From: WTKD01 sp965243525
Lineage (GTDB): Bacteria; Spirochaetota; Spirochaetia; WTKD01
DNA length: 64,000 nt
Assembly: GCA_965243525.1 (NCBI GenBank)
Contig: OZ251568.1
Span: forward strand, 1,728,210 to 1,792,209
Direction of reading: 5' to 3'
The position numbers and the translations under genes were made by a program. The notes beneath the pieces were generated by a model. That model ran no database searches. It saw only the letters and a program-made list of their open reading frames with translations, and was not told the origin of the DNA. How positions within the stretch are numbered: the stretch's first letter is position 1; the number at the start of each line of letters is the position of its first letter. Below are positions 55,319-63,184 of the stretch, piece by piece.

Positions 55319-56299
55319 ATGTTGGTGAGCATCGATCAAGCAGCACACCTCCTTTGCCAAGGAGAAGTGGTTATATTTCCTACTGAAACGGTGTATGGGC
55401 TTGGTGCAAATGCACTTTCTGATGCTGCTTGCAAGAAGATATACGAACTCAAAAAACGACCTATCGACAATCCATTGATAGTACACTGCAAAGATATCGA
55501 CGCAATGCATCGCTATGCATATCTTCCGCAAGAGGCAGAGAAAATACTTTCCGTTTTTTCTCCAGGACCGTTGACGATAATAGTACAACGAAAAAAGCAT
55601 CCCTTGCAGAACAGAGCAAATAAAAAAATACAAGCACTCATAGCTGATACTCCCTGTGCACATCAGGATACCGTAGCATTACGCATGCCGGCGCATCCGA
55701 TTGCGCGTGTGTTATTGGAAGAGATTTCCATTCCAATTGCAGCCCCTAGTGCAAATATATCGGGGAGGATTAGTGCGAGCACTTATGAAATGGCAACGTA
55801 TAATTTTTCACATACATCCATCCCGATTCTTGATGGAGGTGATTGTGAGATTGGTATTGAATCGACGATTCTGTCATTTATAGGGAGTGCTCCAGAGATA
55901 GTGCGGACTGGATATATTTCTGCTGAAGAGATCATCCAGAAAACAGGCATACCAGTTGCAGTGCAGTCAGCTGGCAAGGGAACGCCAGGGAGTGGATATT
56001 CCCATTATAAACCTGAAACACCGCTGCATCTGTATAGAAATATTGAAGATCTGCGAGGAAGATTACATGAAGATGCAGGAATTATTGCCTTTGAATCAGA
56101 TGCACAGATCTTGGAGCAGTTTTTATTGCCAAGAACGTGCAGGATTGTCCATGTTAAAGATATTCACGACTACAGCAAAAAATTATACCGCATTCTCTAT
56201 GAACTTCGAACAACCTCGTATATTTTTGCTCCACTGGTATCAGAGATTGATTTCGGAATTCACGATCGATTGTTGAAAGCAGCAAGTGTATTGCTGTGA
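55319..56299 (+). CDS. L-threonylcarbamoyladenylate synthase (TsaC2/Sua5 type)
   Basis: 326 residues. The N-terminal YrdC domain shows GEVVIFPTETVYGLGANALS, KIYELKKRPIDNPLIVH and the KRP/SxN motifs, with AAPSANISGR; after residue about 205 comes the C-terminal Sua5 domain (GSGYSHYKPETPLHLYRN). It makes threonylcarbamoyl-AMP for the t6A modification of tRNA. This fits with the MtaB enzyme elsewhere in the window, which acts on t6A. Starts 7 bases after the Rieske gene. Confidence 0.93.
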   Translation: MLVSIDQAAHLLCQGEVVIFPTETVYGLGANALSDAACKKIYELKKRPIDNPLIVHCKDIDAMHRYAYLPQEAEKILSVFSPGPLTIIVQRKKHPLQNRANKKIQALIADTPCAHQDTVALRMPAHPIARVLLEEISIPIAAPSANISGRISASTYEMATYNFSHTSIPILDGGDCEIGIESTILSFIGSAPEIVRTGYISAEEIIQKTGIPVAVQSAGKGTPGSGYSHYKPETPLHLYRNIEDLRGRLHEDAGIIAFESDAQILEQFLLPRTCRIVHVKDIHDYSKKLYRILYELRTTSYIFAPLVSEIDFGIHDRLLKAASVLL

Positions 56300-56452
56300 T
56301 GGATACACAAATGTATATGATTATACGCTTAGAAATTCAGTATGTCTATTTTGTGTAGTATACCAGTAACATTACACGATGTATAATGGTGATAAGCTGT
56401 ACAGCCCTTAGTAGATTGAAGAAATGTTAGATTCCTGCAATTTTTATGTATA

Positions 56453-56812
56453 ATGAAAGCTAGATCTCCGACAGATGTACAACGGTTGCTCGCCAAAAAT
56501 ATCAAAGATTTAAGAGCAAAACTTAGATTAACACAGATGCAACTTGCTGAATTTTGTAATGTTTCAACGAGTTTTATAGGTGAAATTGAAATATGCCGTA
56601 AGTTTCCCTCTGCCTATACCTTGCAAAAGATAGCAGATGCACTTGGGGTTCGTCCTGCAGACTTATTTTTTGAACGCGATAGTGAATCTGCACCAGTCTC
56701 AGAAGAGAAACAACTATCGAACGAAATTGTGACGGTTGTTAATTTGAGGAACAAACTTATTCGAGATATAGACCTTGCGATACTTGATCTAAAAAGAAAG
56801 CAAATGCCATAA
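56453..56812 (+). CDS. XRE-family helix-turn-helix regulator
   Basis: 119 residues. HTH_3 fold at 10-70: LRAKLRLTQMQLAEFCNVST, then SFIGEIEICRKFPSAYTLQK and IADALGVRPADLFF. The C-terminal 45 residues are helical and probably mediate dimerisation. An upstream TATAAT at 56382-56387 may be its promoter. It is separated from sua5 by about 150 bases and followed at 11 bases by a membrane protein gene. Confidence 0.85.
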   Translation: MKARSPTDVQRLLAKNIKDLRAKLRLTQMQLAEFCNVSTSFIGEIEICRKFPSAYTLQKIADALGVRPADLFFERDSESAPVSEEKQLSNEIVTVVNLRNKLIRDIDLAILDLKRKQMP

Positions 56813-56823
56813 TTTGACCATTC

Positions 56824-57564
56824 ATGGATATAGAAAAATATACGAGTGCGTTTGTTTGTTTGAAGCGCTATTCTGGGACTATGGTCATATTGGTACACAA
56901 ACTATTTTTTGAGTATGTGTTTGGAAACATAGATACTACTCTCTATGGGCTTTTGGCCAATCATCTGGGTGCAGAGCAGATAACTGATATCCGCAATACC
57001 CTCGTTAAAATAGGTAAGAACACCCTAAAACAGCGATTTGGAGAAAAGATATTCATATATAGCTTCATTGCTGCATCAGGTGCATTTTTTTTGCTGTTTT
57101 TCTTTATGTCAATCGTTATTCGAGATCCTATTCCCGTTATTGATGAATTACTTGTTTCAACGGCTGCTTCAATCGGAATTTATTTTTTTGTACGACGTCG
57201 CATGCGTATTCGACTTGGCCTAAACACAATAGATGAACAGATTATCCCGCGTATCTCTTCGTTACGTTTAACGATCAATGCAACGGTCAAGAACGTTGAA
57301 AATGTGCTCTATGAATACGATATGCTCGATGCGGTGGCTTTGCAGGCATTGAAAAAAAAGAAAGATCCTCGGTTGAGTATGATTTCTGCAGAGGATGCAG
57401 GTTTTCTGGAGACTCTTCTCACCGCGTATAGTGAATCTGCAGAATTTCGTGTTCAGAGACGTAAAAACAGAAAACTGTTTAAGCATATTTTTACCGGTGC
57501 TGATGCGGATCTTCCACTTGTGGTCCTCATCGATCAACTCAAAAAAATAGCAACACCTACATAG
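56824..57564 (+). CDS. Hypothetical protein with two membrane helices
   Basis: 246 residues, not recognised. A helical N-terminal region (DIEKYTSAFVCLKRYSGTMV) precedes two adjacent hydrophobic helices (FIYSFIAASGAFFLLFFFMS and ELLVSTAASIGIYFFV, about 80-130) and a basic cluster RRRMRIRLG at the membrane face. The C-terminal 115 residues are helical and cytoplasmic, with a Lys/Asp-rich stretch. It sits between an XRE regulator and a zinc-ribbon protein, all co-directional with short gaps. Confidence 0.6.
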   Translation: MDIEKYTSAFVCLKRYSGTMVILVHKLFFEYVFGNIDTTLYGLLANHLGAEQITDIRNTLVKIGKNTLKQRFGEKIFIYSFIAASGAFFLLFFFMSIVIRDPIPVIDELLVSTAASIGIYFFVRRRMRIRLGLNTIDEQIIPRISSLRLTINATVKNVENVLYEYDMLDAVALQALKKKKDPRLSMISAEDAGFLETLLTAYSESAEFRVQRRKNRKLFKHIFTGADADLPLVVLIDQLKKIATPT

Positions 57565-57584
57565 AAATTTGCCGAAATTCAACT

Positions 57585-57914
57585 GTGGCTGAAGTTTATA
57601 AATCTGGTCGTTCCAACGAAAGCAATGCAGAATTTTTTTGTGAAAACTGCAGAAAACCCGTTTCGACGAGTGAGGCCATGTGTCCGCACTGCGGCGCAAT
57701 CTTTTCAGGGGTTAAATGCCCGAGTTGTAACTATAGTGGAACCATGGATCTCTTTGTTACAGGATGTCCACGGTGTGGGTATGTCCAAGATGGAAGGACA
57801 AAAAAGAAAAGGACCTCTGTATTTGAGATATCGAGGAAGGTGTTCTGGGCAGCGATAGCTTTTTTTCTGGGGCTTTCAGTTTTGCTTGGATATATATATT
57901 TTCGGTTAATGTAA
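57585..57914 (+). CDS. Small zinc-ribbon membrane protein
   Basis: 109 residues. Two CxxC pairs, CENC (about 19-22) and CPHC (about 33-36), form one zinc ribbon, and CPSC with CPRC (about 45-64) a second; such double ribbons are common in bacterial membrane proteins of unknown role. One C-terminal membrane helix (VFWAAIAFFLGLSVLLGYIYF) anchors it with the ribbons in the cytoplasm. Start is GTG. Its stop overlaps the next ATG (TAATG). Confidence 0.65.
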   Translation: MAEVYKSGRSNESNAEFFCENCRKPVSTSEAMCPHCGAIFSGVKCPSCNYSGTMDLFVTGCPRCGYVQDGRTKKKRTSVFEISRKVFWAAIAFFLGLSVLLGYIYFRLM

Positions 57915-58564
57915 TGATGAAGGGATATGGGCGTCTATCTGTCATTGGTGTAGCAATATTTTTTGCAGGAAATATCTTTGCGCAAGAAACTGTCAGGGAT
58001 AATTCCTCACCGGAAGAACAAACCTCAAACACACCGAATACATTTTCAGTAATAGAGCCCTTTGAAGATGGAAGTTTATTGTCAGAAGAACCATTGCCTT
58101 CTTTGAATCCAATCACCCGTTTTCTTCCTGAAACATATTTAGGTCTGCAATTAGGTCTCACAGAAGCTGAAATCGATCAATTGCTGTTAACAAATGACTA
58201 TTTTTTCTACACTGGAGAGCCACAGGTGAGTTTTCGTGCTCCTGATCAAGAATATGTTTTTGATGTGGTGGGAAGGGGCTATGTTGATCGAGCCCTTTTT
58301 CAGTTTAAGGATATGGTATTGGTGAGCATGGATTTTTATTTTAATCAAACCGAAATAGACTACTACTCACTTCACACGACATTCTCCACGAAATATGGAG
58401 ATCCCGATATCGTACATCCGCAGTATATGATATGGGAAAATGAAAATGTGCGCATTCGGATTGGCAAAGAAATACGTATTCAATATATCCAAAAGGATAA
58501 TACTCCCCCTCCTTCGAATGAAGAAGAAACGCTGCGTGTGGAACGATTTTTAAATCTTTTTTAG
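57914..58564 (+). CDS. Exported hypothetical protein
   Basis: 216 residues, not recognised. Signal peptide (GRLSVIGVAIFFAGNIFAQ, cleavage after about residue 25), then a Pro/Ser/Glu-rich linker and a globular domain of about 150 residues with several aromatic strands (YLGLQLGLTEAEIDQLLL, VSFRAPDQEYVFDVVGRGYV, DFYFNQTEIDYYSLHTTF). Periplasmic location is predicted. It starts at the last base of the zinc-ribbon gene and is followed by a lipoprotein gene after 8 bases. Confidence 0.65.
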   Translation: MMKGYGRLSVIGVAIFFAGNIFAQETVRDNSSPEEQTSNTPNTFSVIEPFEDGSLLSEEPLPSLNPITRFLPETYLGLQLGLTEAEIDQLLLTNDYFFYTGEPQVSFRAPDQEYVFDVVGRGYVDRALFQFKDMVLVSMDFYFNQTEIDYYSLHTTFSTKYGDPDIVHPQYMIWENENVRIRIGKEIRIQYIQKDNTPPPSNEEETLRVERFLNLF

Positions 58565-58572
58565 TATAGAAT

Positions 58573-59022
58573 ATGCGATATGGTTGTATAGTTTGGTGTG
58601 GGATGGTCTTGCTTTTCAGTTGCGAGGCAAGACCTTCATTTGAGCAAGGAATCGTTCACATCAATGGTCATGTGTTTGCAGTAGATATAGCTCGTACTCC
58701 TGAACAACATAGATATGGATTGATGAACAGAAAATCCTTAGGAAACGATGCGGGCATGCTGTTTATCTTTGAGAATGAAACCGTTCGTCGGTTTTGGATG
58801 AAGGATACCCTCATAGACCTACAGATAGCCTTTATTGACAGTTCGTTTTTTATTGTGGATATACAATCTATGCAGGCAAATACATTAACTGAGCATGTTT
58901 CACGCTTCCCTGCGCAATATGCGCTTGAGGTGGGGCAGGGAGTGCTCACCGAAAAGGGTATTCAAATTGGCGATGCTATCGTATTTTCACCGTTGGAGAA
59001 CCAAGGAGACAATGGCCGGTAA
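58573..59022 (+). CDS. DUF192 lipoprotein
   Basis: 149 residues. A lipobox LLFSC with Cys at 17 marks it as a lipoprotein. The rest is a DUF192 domain: VHINGHVFAVDIARTPEQHR, YGLMNRKSLGNDAGMLFIFE, RRFWMKDTLIDLQIAFID. DUF192 proteins are of unknown function in the periplasm. Its end overlaps the spiro-SPASM gene by 11 bases. Confidence 0.8.
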   Translation: MRYGCIVWCGMVLLFSCEARPSFEQGIVHINGHVFAVDIARTPEQHRYGLMNRKSLGNDAGMLFIFENETVRRFWMKDTLIDLQIAFIDSSFFIVDIQSMQANTLTEHVSRFPAQYALEVGQGVLTEKGIQIGDAIVFSPLENQGDNGR

Positions 59023-60559
59023 TCAGGAAATTGTAGTCGTATGTACGCATCTCTGCAGCAAGTACTCATCGATGATTCTCCATCGAAAAACAGCCACGCA
59101 TTTGCTTGCAGAGTTTCTTGATGGTGAACAATGTGTCTATGTTGTTTCTCCGCAAGAGGGCGCCTTTCCTCTGGAGAGTATTCAAACAAAGACGATCACC
59201 GCAGATCTGCGCACTGAACTAGATTTCGTTAAAATTTTGCAAGGCATTGCCGCATCAGAGAGCACCTCAGAAACAACAGAGGAATCACCAAGGGAAGTGG
59301 GTCCTTTGCAATTGCAGATCGTATACGCAGGGTTTCCCTATGTGCAAAAATCATTGATGAGAGAGCTTCGGCAATTGCATGCAGAAACAAATAGCGATTA
59401 TACGTTTGCAGATGGGTATCCCATTGGTCTTACAACTGAATGTTTGCATGCTCGTGCGCTTGCAGGGCTTGAACGACTCGCCAAGGATGTTCCGCTGACT
59501 TGGGATACTCTCTTTACGATTATCTCACGAGACATCAATGCATTTGATATTGAGACGATTGTTTCTCCCAAGGATTATCGTGCGATGCACGCCTGTTTCA
59601 CAACTGAAACGATGCATGGGTATAGCGTTTGCAAAAAACTTGCGATGCAGGGAGCTGAGGATGATGTGAATTCAGTTTTGCAATTGCTTGATGCTGACCG
59701 AGGGATACTTCGCACAATTCCAAATTATCTACGTATTGAAGTCACTCAGTCTTTTGATTATCTTCCTTCGTATGCGCCGCTTTATCCTAATGCGATTGTC
59801 GATGATCCTCAGCATAAAGGGGACATTCCCTACATCGCATATGATGATTTTGCATCATTACTTGATCATATACGAAGAGTTAACGAGGATGCGATTATAG
59901 AAATAGGAAGCTATGGCGAACCAAGCAAACATCCCAACATATGCCAGCTGCTTGATTTGTTGGAAGAAAACAGGTTGACCACCATTCTTGTGAGTTCTGG
60001 ATTGGGATGGTCTGAGGAATCCTTGCAATATATCGGTGCTGCAGGATACGAATACGTTTCGTTTGCGATCACTATTGAAGGATATGATGAGCAGAGTTAT
60101 AAGATCCATAGAAACGCATCGTTTTTAGAGGCGCGGACTTGTTTGCTTGCCTTCCATGCAGCATATCCAAACAACACGTACGTAGAAACAGTTCGCATGG
60201 CAGAACACGAGCATGATCTTTTGAAATGGTACACCTATTGGACTGGATTAGGGACAAAGATAAACATTAGAAAATACAACAATTTTAACAATCGACTTGC
60301 GCAACGTAAAAGCGCCGATCTGAGTCCATTGCAACGCCACGTATGTTGGCAGCTTGAACGAGAAATGACGATAACTTGTTCGGGACATGTCTTGCAATGT
60401 ACACAGGATGTCGATGCTGCCAATGTCGTTGGGAATGTATTTTCTGATGGATTGCAAAAAACATGGCAAGCACTCGATTCGCTCTACAAAGAGCACCTGG
60501 ATGGGGAGTATTCCCGCTTGTGCGCAAATTGCGATGAATACTACACATTTAATGGATAA
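59012..60559 (+). CDS. Spiro-SPASM-type protein (degenerate radical SAM, SPASM-like C-terminus)
   Basis: 515 residues. The first about 230 residues are an N-terminal domain with no clear match. The middle looks like a radical SAM barrel but lacks the CxxxCxxC cluster motif; at that position (about 247-261) it reads DYLPSYAPLYPNA. A radical-SAM-like GEP motif (SYGEPSKHP, about 300) is kept. The C-terminus keeps five SPASM-type cysteines: about 445, 456, 463, 504 and 507 (CWQLE, TCSGHVLQC, CANC). This matches my memory of the spirochaete spiro-SPASM family. Start ATG has AAGGAG at 59003. It precedes sugar-nucleotide genes, so a role in surface or flagellar glycan is likely but unproven. Confidence 0.7.
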   Translation: MAGNQEIVVVCTHLCSKYSSMILHRKTATHLLAEFLDGEQCVYVVSPQEGAFPLESIQTKTITADLRTELDFVKILQGIAASESTSETTEESPREVGPLQLQIVYAGFPYVQKSLMRELRQLHAETNSDYTFADGYPIGLTTECLHARALAGLERLAKDVPLTWDTLFTIISRDINAFDIETIVSPKDYRAMHACFTTETMHGYSVCKKLAMQGAEDDVNSVLQLLDADRGILRTIPNYLRIEVTQSFDYLPSYAPLYPNAIVDDPQHKGDIPYIAYDDFASLLDHIRRVNEDAIIEIGSYGEPSKHPNICQLLDLLEENRLTTILVSSGLGWSEESLQYIGAAGYEYVSFAITIEGYDEQSYKIHRNASFLEARTCLLAFHAAYPNNTYVETVRMAEHEHDLLKWYTYWTGLGTKINIRKYNNFNNRLAQRKSADLSPLQRHVCWQLEREMTITCSGHVLQCTQDVDAANVVGNVFSDGLQKTWQALDSLYKEHLDGEYSRLCANCDEYYTFNG

Positions 60560-60565
60560 TGCACC

Positions 60566-61246
60566 GTGAGAGCAGGTGTTTTTTTGCAAGCGCGCATCCA
60601 TTCAACACGTCTGTCGAACAAAGTAATTGAGCCCATTGCTGGAGATGCGGTGCTAACCTGGTGCATGCGAGCGCTATCAAAGATAGATGCCGATGTACAT
60701 GCGGTCTTGACCGATGTCAAAAGTGCCGATGTGCTTGTTGATATTATACAAGCTGGTGGATTTTTAGCGTGCGCAGGCAATACAGATCATGTACTCAGTC
60801 GCTTTGCTCGATTTGCGCGAGTTTTTTCGCTAGATTGGGTCATTCGCGCTACTGCAGATAATCCTTGTGTTTCCGCATACTATGCAGAAAAACTGTTAAC
60901 CACGGTACGAAACATGGATGTTGATTATGCTCGATACACGAACCTTCCTCTGGGGACCGGGGTTGAATGTGTTCGCGGTCATGCGCTCCATGAAGCCTGT
61001 GAACGTGCAGTTTCACAATACGACAGAGAACATGTGTGTCCATATATCTATAACCACCCCGAACAGTATAATCTTTTGATACAACCTGCTGAATTATCTC
61101 CCGTAATCGACCCTAAAAAAATGCAATTTTCAGTGAGTCTAGACACTCAAAACGATTTGGAGAATTTGCAATTTTTGTTTTCAAAACGCCGAAAATCAAA
61201 AAGAGGACAGAGTATTGAACTTGAAGAACTCATTCAACTACAGTAA
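60566..61246 (+). CDS. SpsF-like nucleotidyltransferase/cytidylyltransferase
   Basis: 226 residues. Residues 1-20 (AGVFLQARIHSTRLSNKVIE) have the QARxxSxRLxxK loop of SpsF/CMP-sugar synthetases; WVIRATADNPCVSAYYAEKL supplies the Asp-containing catalytic block and GTGVECVRGHAL the substrate region. SpsF-type enzymes activate sugars as CMP or UDP derivatives for surface polysaccharides or flagellin glycans. Start is GTG at 60566, 6 bases after the spiro-SPASM stop. Its end overlaps the next gene by about 30 bases. Confidence 0.78.
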   Translation: MRAGVFLQARIHSTRLSNKVIEPIAGDAVLTWCMRALSKIDADVHAVLTDVKSADVLVDIIQAGGFLACAGNTDHVLSRFARFARVFSLDWVIRATADNPCVSAYYAEKLLTTVRNMDVDYARYTNLPLGTGVECVRGHALHEACERAVSQYDREHVCPYIYNHPEQYNLLIQPAELSPVIDPKKMQFSVSLDTQNDLENLQFLFSKRRKSKRGQSIELEELIQLQ

Positions 61247-62987
61247 CGGACGCGCTTCTGCGTGTCGCTATGTTTTTATTCCTGAAAACACAAGAGGAAG
61301 TGGGCATTTCATACGTTGTGTCCGTCTGGCAAAGGTGCTGGGAGGTTGTATATATGTGACTCCTGGTTTCATGCGCCATTATTTTAGCGTCGAGTTTGAC
61401 GATGCAGATGATCAAGCCATCCATGAATCCATACATAATGCAGTGCAGAAAGGGCTGCAAGTCACATTACCTGATGTTCAATTTGCATGGCGTCAAACGC
61501 AGTTTAAAAAGGTAGCTATCGAAAAACTGATATTTGACATGATGGAATTAAGCGAATCTGAACTTATGGAATGGGAGGCTGAACTAAAGATCGGCCTTGA
61601 TATTGCAGGGACAGGAAGAAAATATCTTGATTACACAATTGATATGTTGCATGCAGGGAGTTCTGATGCAAATATAGCAGATTCATCATATCTATTCTTG
61701 CCATCTGCAAGGCGAGGGAGTTGGCCAAAACAGATTCGACGAGTGCTCATTATTTTTGGCAGCAAAGATCGAAGTAGGAAAGCATTATATTTACAAAAAT
61801 TATTATCGCAACATTTTTCGGACATCACGTTTTACAGTGCACTTGAGGAGACGAGTGATAAAAAAGCTGGATGGAACACTTCGGAGTATTATTATAATTA
61901 TGATTTGATTATCACTCATTACGGCATCACCATGCACGAAGCATTATGGGCGCGTGTGCCAGTCTTGTTGATTAATCCTACGCGATACCATCAAAAATTG
62001 ACGAGAAAAAAAATGCTGACCGGAATACATTGGAGTCCAGAGCAATCCAATCACAAGGTAGTTATCGCCGTGTTTAAGAAATTTTTAGATAGCCTGGACA
62101 ATGCTGTTTCTCGCTGCATGGCAGCTGCACCAACCAATTCTAAATCTTTGTCCGCATTGCTTGAATCTCTGAGCTTTCCGGAGATACAGTCATCGACTCC
62201 CATCCATACTCGCCTGTCCGATCAATCGGTTGTTGAAAAACAAAAAGGAATGTTCCATGTGAAGAGTTTTTCTGATCCAACGATACGCTACGACACTAGT
62301 TATTTCAATGAAGAATACAAAAAACAGTATGGAAAGACCTATGTAGATGATTTTGAACATATTTATGCCTTGGGAAAACAACGACTGGCGGTCATTCAAA
62401 AATATGTAGCTCAGGGGTCTTTGTTGGATGTTGGTTGTGCATATGGACATTTTCTTAAAGCAGCATGCGATTCGGGATTTCAGGCACAGGGGGTGGAAGT
62501 TTCAGAAGACGCAGTGCAGTATGCACGAGATACTGCAGGGTTGCGAGTAACCCACCTCGATGTTAGCCATGAAGGGTTGGAAAACATTGCTCCTCTTAAA
62601 GGATTTGATGTCATCACCATGTGGTATGTTCTCGAACATTTTCACTCTCCACACAGTATTTTGGAAATGATTCTCCCTCATTTACGTCCCGGCGGGATAT
62701 TTGCCTTTTCGGCTCCCAGCATTGCCGGTATTTCTGCTCGCAAGAACGTTAAACAGTATTTTCATGAAAGCCCAAAGGATCATTATACGCATTTTAATCC
62801 ATGGCATTTGCGGATGATCTTCGCAGAATTACCATTGAAACTTGTCTGTTGGTATTCCACGGGGCATCATCCTGAACGTATCTATGAATCCGTTGACAGC
62901 ACTCAGACGCTACGATCCATCATAGAATTGGTCAGCAAAACGGCACGATTGGGCGATACGTTTGAAGCCTATTTTATAAAAAATTAG
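61215..62987 (+). CDS. SpsG-like glycosyl hydrolase/transferase fused to SAM methyltransferase
   Basis: 590 residues, two domains. Residues 20-290 resemble SpsG/PseG: ENTRGSGHFIRCVRLAKVLG (GxGHxxRC motif), GLDIAG, LIITHYGITMHEALWARVPV and LLINPTRYHQ as the nucleotide-sugar half. Residues about 370-590 are a class I methyltransferase: SLLDVGCAYGHFLKAACDSG (motif I at about 400), QGVEVSEDAV, VITMWYVLEHFHSPHSILEM and PGGIFAFSAPS. The start is probably TTG at 61215 with AGAGGACAG as Shine-Dalgarno; no ATG is available before the first motif. It follows SpsF by overlap. Probably finishes or modifies the same glycan. Confidence 0.75.
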   Translation: MNLKNSFNYSNGRASACRYVFIPENTRGSGHFIRCVRLAKVLGGCIYVTPGFMRHYFSVEFDDADDQAIHESIHNAVQKGLQVTLPDVQFAWRQTQFKKVAIEKLIFDMMELSESELMEWEAELKIGLDIAGTGRKYLDYTIDMLHAGSSDANIADSSYLFLPSARRGSWPKQIRRVLIIFGSKDRSRKALYLQKLLSQHFSDITFYSALEETSDKKAGWNTSEYYYNYDLIITHYGITMHEALWARVPVLLINPTRYHQKLTRKKMLTGIHWSPEQSNHKVVIAVFKKFLDSLDNAVSRCMAAAPTNSKSLSALLESLSFPEIQSSTPIHTRLSDQSVVEKQKGMFHVKSFSDPTIRYDTSYFNEEYKKQYGKTYVDDFEHIYALGKQRLAVIQKYVAQGSLLDVGCAYGHFLKAACDSGFQAQGVEVSEDAVQYARDTAGLRVTHLDVSHEGLENIAPLKGFDVITMWYVLEHFHSPHSILEMILPHLRPGGIFAFSAPSIAGISARKNVKQYFHESPKDHYTHFNPWHLRMIFAELPLKLVCWYSTGHHPERIYESVDSTQTLRSIIELVSKTARLGDTFEAYFIKN

Positions 62988-63184
62988 GGACATTTGTTGT
63001 CGCGGTGGTGTGAGAATTATGGCAAAGAACTGGCTTCGATATCGTTGGGTTCTTCAGGAAGAATGTAAGCTGTCTTGGAATACTTAGTTGAAGAATTTGT
63101 AGAGCTTTGAGATGTTTGCAGAGGTAGAGGACAATCTATACGATAAGAAGACAGATTTTGAGAAATCTTTGATAGAGGGTGGCA

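Noticed and set aside
63019..63087. A 22-codon frame starting at an ATG in the gap before the ATP-grasp gene.
   Set aside because: Too short, with no ribosome-binding site and no recognisable family.
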